Source of the DNA: an uncultured Clostridia bacterium
GTDB taxonomy: Bacteria > Bacillota > Clostridia > Oscillospirales > Acutalibacteraceae
Direction: 5' to 3'
DNA: 10,044 nt
Assembly: GCA_946410005.1 (NCBI GenBank)
Contig: CAMJYS010000019.1
Coordinates: forward strand, 1 to 10,044
Shown: in pieces, positions 1 to 6,651 of the stretch
Layout of the letters: each line of letters opens with the position of its first letter
Numbering within the stretch: position 1 is the first letter of the stretch
Position numbers and translations under genes: made by a program
The notes under the pieces: model-generated
The model's database searches: none
Told to the model about the DNA's origin: nothing
What the model saw: only the letters and a program-made list of their open reading frames with translations

Positions 1-324
1 CTTTAAAACTATAGTAACATGAGAACTTCTTTTTTCTATTCTGTATGCTCTGCCTTTTGACATCGGTCTAATTCTTTTTAGAATTGGTCCCGGGCAAACA
101 AAGCATTCTGAAACATAAAGACTGGCTACGTCCATTTGATAGTTATTTACTGCGTTCGCCATTGCTGATTTAAGAAGTTTTTTCAAATATTCACATGCAG
201 ATTTTGGCGTATTTTCTAAAACTGCCATTGCATAATCTACAGGCTTATTTCTGATTAAATCAAGCACTACAGATACTTTTCTTGGCGAAATACGCGCATA
301 TCTTAAATGTGCTTTCGCTTCCAT
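1..324 (-). CDS. rplV: 50S ribosomal protein L22 (uL22), 3' end cut by window edge
   Basis: L22 binds domain regions of 23S rRNA during 50S assembly, and its long beta-hairpin lines the peptide exit tunnel. I translated this frame by hand: it begins MEAKAHLRYARISPRK, the usual L22 opening, and contains KRIRPMSKGRAYRI near residues 84-97, which corresponds to the family's basic hairpin, followed by SSHVTIVL. All 108 codons present are open and run to base 1. The family is usually about 110-115 residues, so only a few C-terminal residues and the stop are missing. The ATG at 322-324 is preceded by AAAGGAG at good spacing. It follows rpsS by 22 nt, the standard S10-operon position; rpsC and rplP would be expected just outside the window. 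Confidence 0.96.
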   Translation of the reverse strand, partial: MEAKAHLRYARISPRKVSVVLDLIRNKPVDYAMAVLENTPKSACEYLKKLLKSAMANAVNNYQMDVASLYVSECFVCPGPILKRIRPMSKGRAYRIEKRSSHVTIVLK

Positions 325-346
325 TAATCACAACTCCTTTCGTGAG

Positions 347-625
347 TTATTTTTTACCTGTGGTCTTTGAACCCGCGTGACCTTTGAATGTTCTTGTAGG
401 TGCAAATTCACCAAGTTTGTGTCCTACCATATCTTCAGTTACATAAACCGGAACATGTTTGCGACCGTCATGTACTGCAAACGTATGTCCTACAAACTCA
501 GGGAAAATTGTTGATGATCTGCTCCATGTTTTAAGAACCTTTTTTTCGCCGCTCTTATTTAATTCTTGAACTCTTTTTAAGAGCTTTTCAAATACAAAAG
601 GTGCTTTTTTCAAACTTCTACTCAC
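347..625 (-). CDS. rpsS: 30S ribosomal protein S19 (uS19)
   Basis: S19 sits in the head of the 30S subunit near the A-site finger and partners with S13. The 92-residue product has the normal family length and hallmark segments: N-terminal [10 protein letters not shown], the central [18 protein letters not shown], and C-terminal [18 protein letters not shown]. The start codon is GTG (623-625), supported by AAAGGAG about 8 nt upstream and by the standard MSRSLKK beginning of the family; no nearby ATG competes. It lies 22 nt after rplB and 22 nt before rplV, consistent with cotranscription. Nothing is unusual apart from the non-ATG start. Confidence 0.97.
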   Translation of the reverse strand: MSRSLKKAPFVFEKLLKRVQELNKSGEKKVLKTWSRSSTIFPEFVGHTFAVHDGRKHVPVYVTEDMVGHKLGEFAPTRTFKGHAGSKTTGKK

Positions 626-647
626 TGTATCAATCTCCTTTCCCTAA

Positions 648-1481
648 TTATTTACTATTTCTACGTTTAACGATAAATTTATTAGATGCCTTTTTCTTAG
701 ATCTTGTCTTATATCCAAGAGCAGGTTTACCCCAAGGTGTTGTTGGTCCCGGACGACCTACCGGAGATTTACCTTCACCACCACCGTGTGGGTGATCGCA
801 TGGGTTCATGACGGAACCACGTACGGTTGGTCTCCAACCCATATTACGTTTACGACCGGCTTTACCGATTTTTACGTTTTCGTGGTCAATGTTTCCTACT
901 TGACCGATTGAAGCCATACACTCTTCAGGAACATTTCTAAGCTCTCCCGAAGGAAGTCTTAAAAGTGCCATTTTGTTTTCTTTTGCCATTAATTGAGCCA
1001 TGTTTCCTGCTGCTCTGGCAAGTTGTGCGCCTTTTCCGGGATAAAGCTCTACGTTGTGGATAAATGTACCAACCGGTATGCTCGAAAGCGGAAGTGCGTT
1101 ACCAACTTTTATGTCTGCGCTTGTGCCGGCCATAATTTCTTGACCAACTGTTAATCCTTGAGGAGCAATAATGTATCTTTTTTCTCCGTCAGAATAACCA
1201 ACAAGTGCGATATGTGAAGAACGGTTTGGATCGTATTCTAAAGTTAATACTTTACCCGGTACATCGAATTTTTGACGTTTAAAGTCAATAATACGATATT
1301 TTTTACGATTTCCGCCGCCTCTGTGACGAACTGTTATACGGCCGTAGCTATTTCTTCCTGCTTTTTTGTTAAGCGAACGAAGCAAGCTTTTTTCTGGGCC
1401 ATTTTTTGACAATTCCGAATAATCGGTTACCGACATATTTCTTCTTGAAGGTGTAGTCGGTTTATAATTTTTAATTGCCAT
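648..1481 (-). CDS. rplB: 50S ribosomal protein L2 (uL2)
   Basis: L2 is a primary 23S rRNA binder needed for subunit association and close to the peptidyl transferase centre. The product is 277 residues, typical for bacteria. The N-terminal OB-like part carries [17 protein letters not shown] (about 47-63). The SH3-like part carries [22 protein letters not shown], and the conserved C-terminal [18 protein letters not shown] begins at residue 229, including the invariant His of the HPHGGG loop. ATG at 1479-1481 follows TAAGGAGAG with normal spacing. The gap to the upstream gene is unusual: 336 nt separate it from rplW, and this interval holds an extra open frame and a small hairpin that hides a second Shine-Dalgarno-like motif. 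Confidence 0.98.
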   Translation of the reverse strand: MAIKNYKPTTPSRRNMSVTDYSELSKNGPEKSLLRSLNKKAGRNSYGRITVRHRGGGNRKKYRIIDFKRQKFDVPGKVLTLEYDPNRSSHIALVGYSDGEKRYIIAPQGLTVGQEIMAGTSADIKVGNALPLSSIPVGTFIHNVELYPGKGAQLARAAGNMAQLMAKENKMALLRLPSGELRNVPEECMASIGQVGNIDHENVKIGKAGRKRNMGWRPTVRGSVMNPCDHPHGGGEGKSPVGRPGPTTPWGKPALGYKTRSKKKASNKFIVKRRNSK

Positions 1482-1512
1482 AAATTCACTCTCCTTATTT
1501 TTTTAGCTTTGC

Positions 1513-1528
1513 GGAGGCTGACTCCTCC
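1513..1528 (-). other. Small hairpin with a second Shine-Dalgarno-like motif before rplB
   Basis: On the minus strand GGAGG (1528-1524) can pair with CCTCC (1517-1513) around a six-base loop. The 5' arm lies in TAAGGAGGAGT (1531-1521), which looks like a strong ribosome binding site but has no start codon at usable distance. A very similar TAAGGAGAGT (1497-1488) is the actual rplB site about 33 nt downstream. The stem is short and lacks a U tract, so it is not a terminator. It may be the scar of the event that placed the extra gene here. Confidence 0.35.
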
Positions 1529-1561
1529 TTACATTGCTTATTAAAATAGTTTTTATAAAAT

Positions 1562-1843
1562 TCACCAAAGTTCCCACAAATGTTTTTTGCCTAATAATTC
1601 AACCACTATGAAAAAAATTGTAACAATAATTGCTATTACAAATACTATCACTAAAATTTTTTTATATTTTTGGAACACATTAATACCTGATATATTTGAA
1701 ACCAGCATAGCTAATCCCCACAGTGCGCATTCAAAGCACACTTCTGTTATTCCTAAAGTTATTAAAATAATCGAAGAAGTATAGGCTACACTATAGAGGA
1801 ATTTTATAAGATTTTTATCAAACCATTCCCTCAAAGAATTCAA
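1562..1843 (-). CDS. Small hydrophobic protein of unknown function, inserted between rplW and rplB
   Basis: I do not recognise this protein. The frame gives up to 93 residues with a short charged N-terminus (LREWFDKN), a hydrophobic run at about 14-34, a second around 36-54 containing CFECALWGLAM, a basic YKK turn near 60-62, a strongly hydrophobic helix at 63-84 (ILVIVFVIAIIV), and an aromatic tail ending HLWELW. Two or three membrane helices are likely. No ATG is available at the start. TTG at 1841-1843 has AAAGGA too close, while TTG at 1832-1834 has the same AAAGGA about 11 nt upstream and is the better start, giving 90 residues. Both begin inside the end of rplW, so translational coupling is plausible. 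The 336-nt rplW-rplB gap supports a real insertion. The alternative is a chance open frame in AT-rich DNA. Confidence 0.55.
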   Translation of the reverse strand: MNSLREWFDKNLIKFLYSVAYTSSIILITLGITEVCFECALWGLAMLVSNISGINVFQKYKKILVIVFVIAIIVTIFFIVVELLGKKHLWELW

Positions 1844-2108
1844 TTCCTTTACTATCTGCGGTTAAGGTTACATAAGCTTTTTTCCAAGATGCCGTGTAGC
1901 CACTTGTTCTTCCGCGACGACGGAATTTTCCTCTTATTTTCAAAGTATTTACTTTTGAAACTTTTACTCCAAAAACTTCTTCTACTGCTTTTGCAATATC
2001 AATTTTTGTAGCATCTTTAGCAACTTTAAAGGTGTATTTTTTATTCGGCATTCCACCCATTGTTTTTTCGGTAATGATTGGGCGAATTATTATATCGTGT
2101 GCCAACAT
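1818..2108 (-). CDS. rplW: 50S ribosomal protein L23 (uL23)
   Basis: L23 sits at the rim of the exit tunnel and is the docking site for trigger factor and SRP. The 96-residue product is the normal length. It shows the family opening HDIIIRPIITEKTM, the KYTFKVAKDATKIDIAKAVEEVFGVKV helix region, and the basic loop RGKFRRRGRTSGYTASWKKAYVTL. The ATG at 2106-2108 shares one base with the rplD stop (TAATG), so the two are probably translationally coupled; GAGGAGG lies about 10 nt upstream inside rplD. Its 3' end overlaps the start region of the small membrane-protein frame by 17 to 26 nt depending on the start chosen there. Confidence 0.97.
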   Translation of the reverse strand: MLAHDIIIRPIITEKTMGGMPNKKYTFKVAKDATKIDIAKAVEEVFGVKVSKVNTLKIRGKFRRRGRTSGYTASWKKAYVTLTADSKGIEFFEGMV

Positions 2109-2731
2109 TATGCGTACACCTCCTCAATTTTGCTAATGGAATCTTTTAATATTATCAATTTTTTAGCGTTCAAAATATCATAAACATTAAGACCACAAAC
2201 TTGCGAAGTTTTAACGCCGGGGATATTTCTCGCTGATTTTATGATTCTATCTTCGATTTCCGGTAAAACTATAAGCGATTTACCGTTTGCGCCTACTGCA
2301 TTTAACATATTAACAACAGATTTTGTTTTGTATTCTTCCATTGGCATGGAGTCGATAACTACGATGTTATTGTCAATAAATTTGCTTGAAAACGCAGATT
2401 TCATCGCTAAACGTCTAACTTTTTTGTTAAGAACATATCTGTAACTACGCGGTTTTGGTGCAAATACTATACCACCGTGAGTCCATTGCGGAGATCTTGT
2501 TGAACCTTGTCTTGCGTGACCTGTTCCTTTTTGTCTCCAAGGCTTTCTTCCGCCACCGGAAACTTCTGAACGGGTTAAAGCGCTTTGGGTTCCTTGGCGT
2601 TTGTTCGCAAGATGATTCACGACTACATCGTGCATTACAGATACATTAGGTTCTATTCCAAAAATCGAATCCGAAAGTTCGACTGCACCTACTTCTTTAC
2701 CCGCCATATCAAACACTGCTATATTAGGCAT
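2108..2731 (-). CDS. rplD: 50S ribosomal protein L4 (uL4)
   Basis: L4 binds 23S rRNA, extends a loop into the exit tunnel, and in several bacteria represses its own S10 operon by binding the leader. I placed the start at the ATG at 2729-2731 ([15 protein letters not shown]), which is preceded by AAGGAGG at ideal spacing and gives 207 residues, the family size. The frame stays open to 2761, but that start would sit inside rplC and adds a non-homologous tail. The tunnel-loop signature [19 protein letters not shown] is at about residues 59-77, followed by [16 protein letters not shown]. The start is 16 nt after the rplC stop and the stop overlaps the rplW ATG by one base. As the usual autogenous repressor, it is a candidate ligand for the structured leader at 3763-4052. 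Confidence 0.97.
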   Translation of the reverse strand: MPNIAVFDMAGKEVGAVELSDSIFGIEPNVSVMHDVVVNHLANKRQGTQSALTRSEVSGGGRKPWRQKGTGHARQGSTRSPQWTHGGIVFAPKPRSYRYVLNKKVRRLAMKSAFSSKFIDNNIVVIDSMPMEEYKTKSVVNMLNAVGANGKSLIVLPEIEDRIIKSARNIPGVKTSQVCGLNVYDILNAKKLIILKDSISKIEEVYA

Positions 2732-2747
2732 TACAATTCCTCCTTCC

Positions 2748-3380
2748 TTATGCTTTAACACTATTGCGAATAAGAACTGTTCCGCCGTTTGGGCCAGGAA
2801 CTGCGCCTTTTATTGCAATAAGATTATTTTCAACATCAATTTTGGCTATTGTTAAATTTTGTATTGTAACTCTTTCTGCGCCTAAGTGACCGGCCATTTT
2901 TTTGCCTTTAAACACTCTGGACGGATCCGAACAAGCACCATTAGAACCACCTTTACGGACTACAGGGCCGGTACCGTGGCTTTCTTTCAAGCGTCTGAAA
3001 TTCCAACGTTTAATAACACCTGCGTATCCCTTACCTTTACTTGTTCCTACTACATCTACTTTTTCACCTGCTTCAAAAACATCCGCTTTAATGATATCGC
3101 CTACATTGTAGGTTGAAATATCTTCAAAACGACATTCCCTGAGCACTCTTTTTGGAGCAATACAAAATTTATCAAAATGTCCTTTTGCCGGCTTGTTTAC
3201 AAGCTTCGGTCTTAAATCGCCAAATCCAATTTGAACTGCTTCGTAGCCATCAGTTTCGATTGTTTTCTTTTGAGAAACAACGCATGGACCGGCCTCGATT
3301 ACTGTTACCGGAACAACTTTTCCGTTTTCGTCGAAAATCTGTGTCATACCGATTTTCTTACCAAGAATTGCTTTCTTCAT
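2748..3380 (-). CDS. rplC: 50S ribosomal protein L3 (uL3)
   Basis: L3 nucleates 50S assembly and reaches toward the peptidyl transferase centre. The product is 210 residues, normal for the family. It opens with [16 protein letters not shown] and has [11 protein letters not shown], then the signature [17 protein letters not shown] (about 113-129) and the loop [22 protein letters not shown]. The position that is a methylated Gln in E. coli L3 (GQNQTPGKVFKGKKM) is not Gln here, so PrmB-type methylation is not expected; this is common in Firmicutes. The ATG at 3378-3380 follows AGGAGGAG. Upstream, the 70-nt gap after rpsJ contains a terminator-like hairpin. Confidence 0.97.
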   Translation of the reverse strand: MKKAILGKKIGMTQIFDENGKVVPVTVIEAGPCVVSQKKTIETDGYEAVQIGFGDLRPKLVNKPAKGHFDKFCIAPKRVLRECRFEDISTYNVGDIIKADVFEAGEKVDVVGTSKGKGYAGVIKRWNFRRLKESHGTGPVVRKGGSNGACSDPSRVFKGKKMAGHLGAERVTIQNLTIAKIDVENNLIAIKGAVPGPNGGTVLIRNSVKA

Positions 3381-3415
3381 TTTTTCTCCTCCTATTTAGG
3401 TTATTGGTTGACTTG

Positions 3416-3452
3416 AAAAATCAACATGACCTCGACCGCATGTTGGTTGATT
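3416..3452 (-). terminator. Terminator-like hairpin between rpsJ and rplC (possible attenuator)
   Basis: Right after the rpsJ stop the transcript reads CAACATG (3445-3439), a ten-base loop, then CATGTTG (3428-3422) and A plus five U (3420-3416). The seven-base stem can be extended by four more pairs if AACC is bulged. The downstream arm can also pair differently, GTTGA with TCAAC (around 3425-3421 and 3411-3407), which would break the first stem. That geometry resembles a weak or conditional terminator inside the operon. The stem is only moderately stable, so it may instead be a processing or stabilising hairpin. Confidence 0.4.
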
Positions 3453-3762
3453 AGAGTTTAATCTCTGTTTCAACACCTGCAGGGAGTTCAAGGTTCATCA
3501 AAGCATCAACGGTTTTGTTGAGCGGCTTTTTGATGTCAATCAGCCTTTTGTGTGTTCTCATTTCAAATTGTTCACGGCTGTCTTTGTTTACGTGAACTGA
3601 ACGAAGAATTGTTACGACTTGCTTTTCTGTTGGTAATGGGATAGGGCCCGAAACCTTCGAACCAGTTCTGATAGCTGTTTGAACAACTTTTGCGGCTGCT
3701 TGGTCAACAAGCTTTGCATCATAACCTTTGATTTTGATTCTGATTTTTTCTTTGACTGCCAT
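3451..3762 (-). CDS. rpsJ: 30S ribosomal protein S10 (uS10)
   Basis: S10 is a 30S head protein and also the NusE transcription antitermination factor with NusB. The 103-residue product has normal length and the family blocks [18 protein letters not shown], then [40 protein letters not shown] and a C-terminal [19 protein letters not shown] at 3760-3762 follows AAGGAGG with good spacing. It is the first gene of the S10 operon, with a long structured leader and a convincing extended -10 promoter upstream. A terminator-like hairpin follows directly after its stop codon. Confidence 0.98.
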   Translation of the reverse strand: MAVKEKIRIKIKGYDAKLVDQAAAKVVQTAIRTGSKVSGPIPLPTEKQVVTILRSVHVNKDSREQFEMRTHKRLIDIKKPLNKTVDALMNLELPAGVETEIKL

Positions 3763-4052
3763 TAAATCGCCTCCTTACTCAAAAATAGTCAGTGGGCGTA
3801 CACTTTTATTAATCAACCCTTCCGGGTGTTTCATAACTGCAATTAAATAAAAACGGATCGACGCCACGTTCAACCCGGATTAATAAAAAGTGTATAATAT
3901 CTAATGTAATATGTATTTTTCGCATAAAAAACATAATTAAATTAAATATTCTAAAAATCCTTCGCCCGGTTTAAAATCGGACATACTCCACGGAAAAACC
4001 AGCCGGAAAGCTGCAACCTCCCGCTTCAACGCATATCATTTTGCAGTCGTAC
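3763..4052 (-). promoter_or_regulatory. Long structured 5' leader of the S10 operon (candidate r-protein autoregulatory leader)
   Basis: From the predicted transcription start to rpsJ there are about 290 nt without a gene. The promoter-proximal block (4046-3981) is less AT-rich than its surroundings and can fold. GATATGC (4037-4031) pairs with GTATGTC (3986-3980) as a seven-base helix including wobbles. Inside it CAGCT (4013-4009) pairs with GGCTG (4004-4000). CTGCAA (4046-4041) can alternatively pair with TTGCAG (4016-4011), which competes with the inner stem. The distal block forms the long hairpin listed separately. S10 operons are commonly autoregulated through such leaders, often by L4. 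I cannot assign this one to a named RNA family from sequence alone. Confidence 0.55.
3799..3894 (-). repeat. Long imperfect inverted repeat in the S10 leader
   Basis: TACACTTTTATTAATC at 3799-3814 is the reverse complement of GATTAATAAAAAGTGTA at 3878-3894 apart from one extra A/T. A second nested pair is CCGGGT (3822-3827) with ACCCGG (3873-3878). In the transcript they form a 16-pair AU-rich helix with one bulge, capped by a six-pair GC helix, with a large loop. The hairpin ends about 25 nt before the rpsJ Shine-Dalgarno. Confidence 0.7.
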
Positions 4053-4058
4053 CTTTAC

Positions 4059-4087
4059 ATATTACCATATCCGCATAAATAAATCAA
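4059..4087 (-). promoter_or_regulatory. Extended -10 promoter of the S10 operon
   Basis: On the minus strand TTGATT (4087-4082) is separated by exactly 17 nt from TAATAT (4064-4059), with TGG directly before the -10 giving the extended TGn element. The expected transcription start is near 4052-4050. The terminator of the preceding gene ends about 24 nt upstream, so the two units are cleanly separated. This is a standard vegetative-type promoter, stronger on paper than the AT-rich alternative inside the leader. Confidence 0.72.
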
Positions 4088-4110
4088 CCATTTTTGTAAA
4101 CATTTTTTCT

Positions 4111-4150
4111 AAAATTTTAAAAGCGCACGAATAACATAACTCGTACGCTT
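4111..4150 (-). terminator. Intrinsic terminator after the double-glycine peptide gene
   Basis: The minus-strand transcript reads AAGCGUACGA (4150-4141), a ten-base loop, then UCGUGCGCUU (4130-4121): ten consecutive pairs including one G-U, followed by UUAAAAUUUU. It begins 17 nt after the stop codon at 4167. The stem has a C-A mismatch if read on the plus strand, which indicates that it serves minus-strand transcription. Confidence 0.85.
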
Positions 4151-4166
4151 ATTTTATTAATATTAA

Positions 4167-4547
4167 TTAATCCTCAAGACCGATTTTTTGGCAGATATAT
4201 TCTCCGAGTTTCCAACCACTAACAGCAAACAAAGGCATGGTGACATATTCAGACTTTCCAATAATATCCGCACATCTATTAATCTCCGAACCATACTCAT
4301 CTTTAATATCCCCAAAATTTTTTAGTTTCGGAAGTCCATTTTTTGCCATATAATGAGCACATATACCAACCCCCAAACCAAAAGCACAAATTGCATCAAC
4401 AACGTTAGAGCCAAACACTCCTGTAACTACTGAACAAGTACCCTTTATTGCATAGGCGCCTGTTTTTTTAGCAATTTGCTTTGCTGTAATTCCACCTGAG
4501 ATTTCATCTAATTGACAATCTTCTAATTTAACTATTGAATTTTTCAT
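4167..4547 (-). CDS. Double-glycine leader peptide, bacteriocin-like small secreted protein
   Basis: The 126-residue product begins MKNSIVKLEDCQLDEISGG, a textbook double-glycine leader: acidic residues, hydrophobics at the expected spacing, and GG at 18-19. Cleavage there by a C39-peptidase ABC exporter would release a mature chain of about 107 residues. That chain has a basic helix-like start (TAKQIAKKTGAYAIK), a glycine- and alanine-rich hydrophobic stretch (about 39-66), and a charged middle (GDIKDEYGSEINR). Its five cysteines are at 38, 54, 63, 92 and 119, with one more in the leader. ATG at 4545-4547 follows AGAAAGGATG. It has its own promoter and terminator and sits alone between two housekeeping operons; no exporter, immunity or modification gene is visible here. 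It is long for a class II bacteriocin, so a signalling or adhesion role is possible. Confidence 0.72.
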   Translation of the reverse strand: MKNSIVKLEDCQLDEISGGITAKQIAKKTGAYAIKGTCSVVTGVFGSNVVDAICAFGLGVGICAHYMAKNGLPKLKNFGDIKDEYGSEINRCADIIGKSEYVTMPLFAVSGWKLGEYICQKIGLED

Positions 4548-4582
4548 AATCCAACATCCTTTCTTAATTATATGATTAATTC

Positions 4583-4592
4583 AACTATAGTT
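4583..4592. promoter_or_regulatory. Perfect palindrome just downstream of the peptide-gene promoter
   Basis: AACTATAGTT is a perfect ten-base palindrome placed at about +1 to +10 of the predicted transcript of the double-glycine peptide gene. Its position would suit an operator for a dimeric regulator, but short AT-rich palindromes also arise by chance. Confidence 0.25.
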
Positions 4593-4594
4593 AT

Positions 4595-4623
4595 ATAATA
4601 TCACAATTATTTTAAAAAATCAA
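4595..4623 (-). promoter_or_regulatory. Extended -10 promoter of the double-glycine peptide gene
   Basis: TTGATT (4623-4618), a 17-nt spacer and TATTAT (4600-4595), with TGA directly before the -10, form a strong vegetative-type promoter. It has the same -35 hexamer, spacing and extended -10 class as the S10 promoter. The predicted start near 4588 gives a leader of about 40 nt before the ATG. Confidence 0.75.
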
Positions 4624-4706
4624 GAATATTTTTTATTTTCTACGTGTTGCTACTAGTTTTTTGATAATTTTAATATAATTTATGCAAAATCAACAACAGT
4701 TTTGTG

Positions 4707-6635
4707 CTATTGAAAATATGCATCTAAAATGTCTCTTGCAACGCCTTTAGAGGCTGAACCGGATTTACCATGCTCGATTACTACCGCAACGGCAATTTGA
4801 GGATCATCAAACGGAGCGAAACATATAAATAAAACGTGATCCGAACCATTATTTTGCGCCGTTCCCGTCTTACCCGCTACCGCTACTTTATATCCGGCAA
4901 AATCACGAGCTGTTCCCGAAAGCACAACTTCTCGCATTCCTTGTTTTACGATATTTAAATTTTCCTCAGATATGCCGACTTTCTCAACAAGTTCAGGCTT
5001 ATTTTCTTTTACAATTTCCGTATTGGTGTAATCTGTTACTTTTTTCACAACATGAGTCTTAAAACGATTTCCGCCATTCGCTATTGTTGCCACATATGTC
5101 GCAAGTTGAAGTGGAGTAAACATATTATCCGATTGCCCTATTGCAGCTTGCGAAGAGCCTGATTCATACCATTTTCCGCCGACTTTTTCAGCGTGTTCCG
5201 GCCCGGCAAGAATTCCCGAGCTTTCGCTTAATTCAACGCCGGTTTTTACTCCCAAACCAAATAGTTTTGCGTACTTAGCTATTAAATCTATTCCCAAACG
5301 TCGTCCGAGTTCCGCAAAAAACACATTACAAGACTTCGCCAGCGCTTTTACTACGCTAAGCGCTCCGTGAACGTGCATACATTTAAGTCTATACCCAACA
5401 TAATGAGTAAACGCACCGCTACAACTTATCGTTTCCGACGCAGATATTTTTCCGTTGTGCAAAGCTGTACTTGCGATAAGCGGTTTATATACCGAACCCG
5501 GCGTATATGCCCCTAAAAACGCTCTATTAAGCATCGGCTTTTTGGTATCTTTAACAAGTTCGGCTCTATAAGCTTTATCTTCCATAAATTTTGTTAAATC
5601 ATAGCTCGGATATGTTGCAGCGGCAAGAACAGAAAAATCTTTTACGTTTAAAACTACCGCTGAACCTGACATGCAATCCGAAACACCCGAGTTGTGCATT
5701 CTTTGAATATTATTAGCCAAAGACTTGTTGGCGGCTTCTTGTAATTTTGAAGAAATCGTCAAGTGAACGTTATTTCCGGGTCTGGCAGGTTCTTTTTCGG
5801 AAATATTTAATATCTGCCCATCACGAGACATTTGAACCATTCGTTTTCCGCCAAATCCTCTCAAAAATTCCTCAAAAACCCCTTCTATCCCGATTTTTCC
5901 GATAACTGCATCCATCGGATATGAATCTTTTTTCTTCTCATATTCTTCGCTAGACATAAATCCTGTATATCCAACAATATGCGGAGCAGGACAATTATCT
6001 TCATATTTTCTTACGAGCAAAGTTTGAACTCTTACGCCTTTTAAAACAGACGATTTTTCACAGATTGTCATTGCAGCGTCTTTATTTATATTTTCCGACA
6101 AAACATAAGGTATATATCTGGCAACATACCCTCCGTTTTTATCTATATTTGACCTAACGCTGCAAATTGCTCGTTGGTCTTGTTTTGAAAATTCCGAAAG
6201 ATTATACCTATTTATCATTTCGTCCATACAATCGTTAGCGGCAGAATCCTCCGAAAGTTTTAGCATCGCTTTTAGCGATTTTATTTGGCTTTCTTTATCT
6301 TTTTCAAAATAAAATTCGTTATTTTTAAGTTTAATCGGCATAACGTCTATCCATGAGCAATTAAACTTTTCCAGGATTTTTATAATCGACAAAATTATAT
6401 TATTTTCTTCTTCTTTTTTTATCAAAAGTCGGTCTAAAACTACTTTATAACCTTCAACGTTCGTCGCAAATCTATTCCCATCACAATCGAAAATTTCTCC
6501 TCGAACAGGGTCTGTTTTAACAAAATATATATTACTGCTGTTCGCTCGCTTTTTATAATATTCGCTGTTTATCACTTGCCAATCTACAAGCCTTGCTATA
6601 AAGCACGAAAAAACAGTTATTATAAATAACAGCAT
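4707..6635 (-). CDS. mrdA: Penicillin-binding protein 2, class B transpeptidase of the elongation machinery
   Basis: PBP2 cross-links peptidoglycan during cell elongation together with RodA and MreBCD. Numbering from the ATG at 6633-6635 (642 residues), there is one membrane anchor at about 1-15 followed by a PBP dimerisation domain at about 40-285 starting at DPVRGEIFDCDGNRFATN. The transpeptidase domain has all three active-site motifs: SVYK (S381, K384), SCN (435-437) and KTG (589-591, in VAGKTGTAQ). The IGQ...TPLQLATYVATIANGG block is typical of this class. The start is uncertain. The frame stays open to a TTG at 6740 that lies 89 nt inside mreD with no ribosome site, while the chosen ATG has only a weak AGAAGA. 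The chosen start leaves a short anchor without the usual basic residues, which are encoded just upstream (FKRRYIV). It ends the dut-mre cluster; I see no convincing terminator after it. Confidence 0.93.
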   Translation of the reverse strand: MLLFIITVFSCFIARLVDWQVINSEYYKKRANSSNIYFVKTDPVRGEIFDCDGNRFATNVEGYKVVLDRLLIKKEEENNIILSIIKILEKFNCSWIDVMPIKLKNNEFYFEKDKESQIKSLKAMLKLSEDSAANDCMDEMINRYNLSEFSKQDQRAICSVRSNIDKNGGYVARYIPYVLSENINKDAAMTICEKSSVLKGVRVQTLLVRKYEDNCPAPHIVGYTGFMSSEEYEKKKDSYPMDAVIGKIGIEGVFEEFLRGFGGKRMVQMSRDGQILNISEKEPARPGNNVHLTISSKLQEAANKSLANNIQRMHNSGVSDCMSGSAVVLNVKDFSVLAAATYPSYDLTKFMEDKAYRAELVKDTKKPMLNRAFLGAYTPGSVYKPLIASTALHNGKISASETISCSGAFTHYVGYRLKCMHVHGALSVVKALAKSCNVFFAELGRRLGIDLIAKYAKLFGLGVKTGVELSESSGILAGPEHAEKVGGKWYESGSSQAAIGQSDNMFTPLQLATYVATIANGGNRFKTHVVKKVTDYTNTEIVKENKPELVEKVGISEENLNIVKQGMREVVLSGTARDFAGYKVAVAGKTGTAQNNGSDHVLFICFAPFDDPQIAVAVVIEHGKSGSASKGVARDILDAYFQ

Positions 6636-6651
6636 TACTATATATCTTCTT

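Noticed and set aside
1587..1784. Plus-strand frame opposite the small membrane-protein gene
   Set aside because: No ribosome binding site and opposite to every other gene; low-complexity Thr/Ile content is what an antisense shadow of a hydrophobic frame gives.
2732..2761. Extended N-terminus of L4 starting inside rplC
   Set aside because: The ten extra residues are not L4-like, and the ATG at 2731 has an ideal AAGGAGG site and the standard MPNIAVFD start.
2886..3454. Overlapping plus-strand open frames opposite rplC and rpsJ
   Set aside because: They are antisense shadows of strongly conserved ribosomal genes and have no recognisable protein features.
3886..3900. TATTAT/TATACA -10-like motifs on the minus strand inside the S10 leader
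   Set aside because: No -35 at 16-18 nt spacing, and the motif is part of the long inverted repeat. The promoter at 4059-4087 is far better.
4640..4706. Possible terminator after mrdA
   Set aside because: Only CAAAA/UUUUG pairing and scattered short matches; no stable stem with a U tract.
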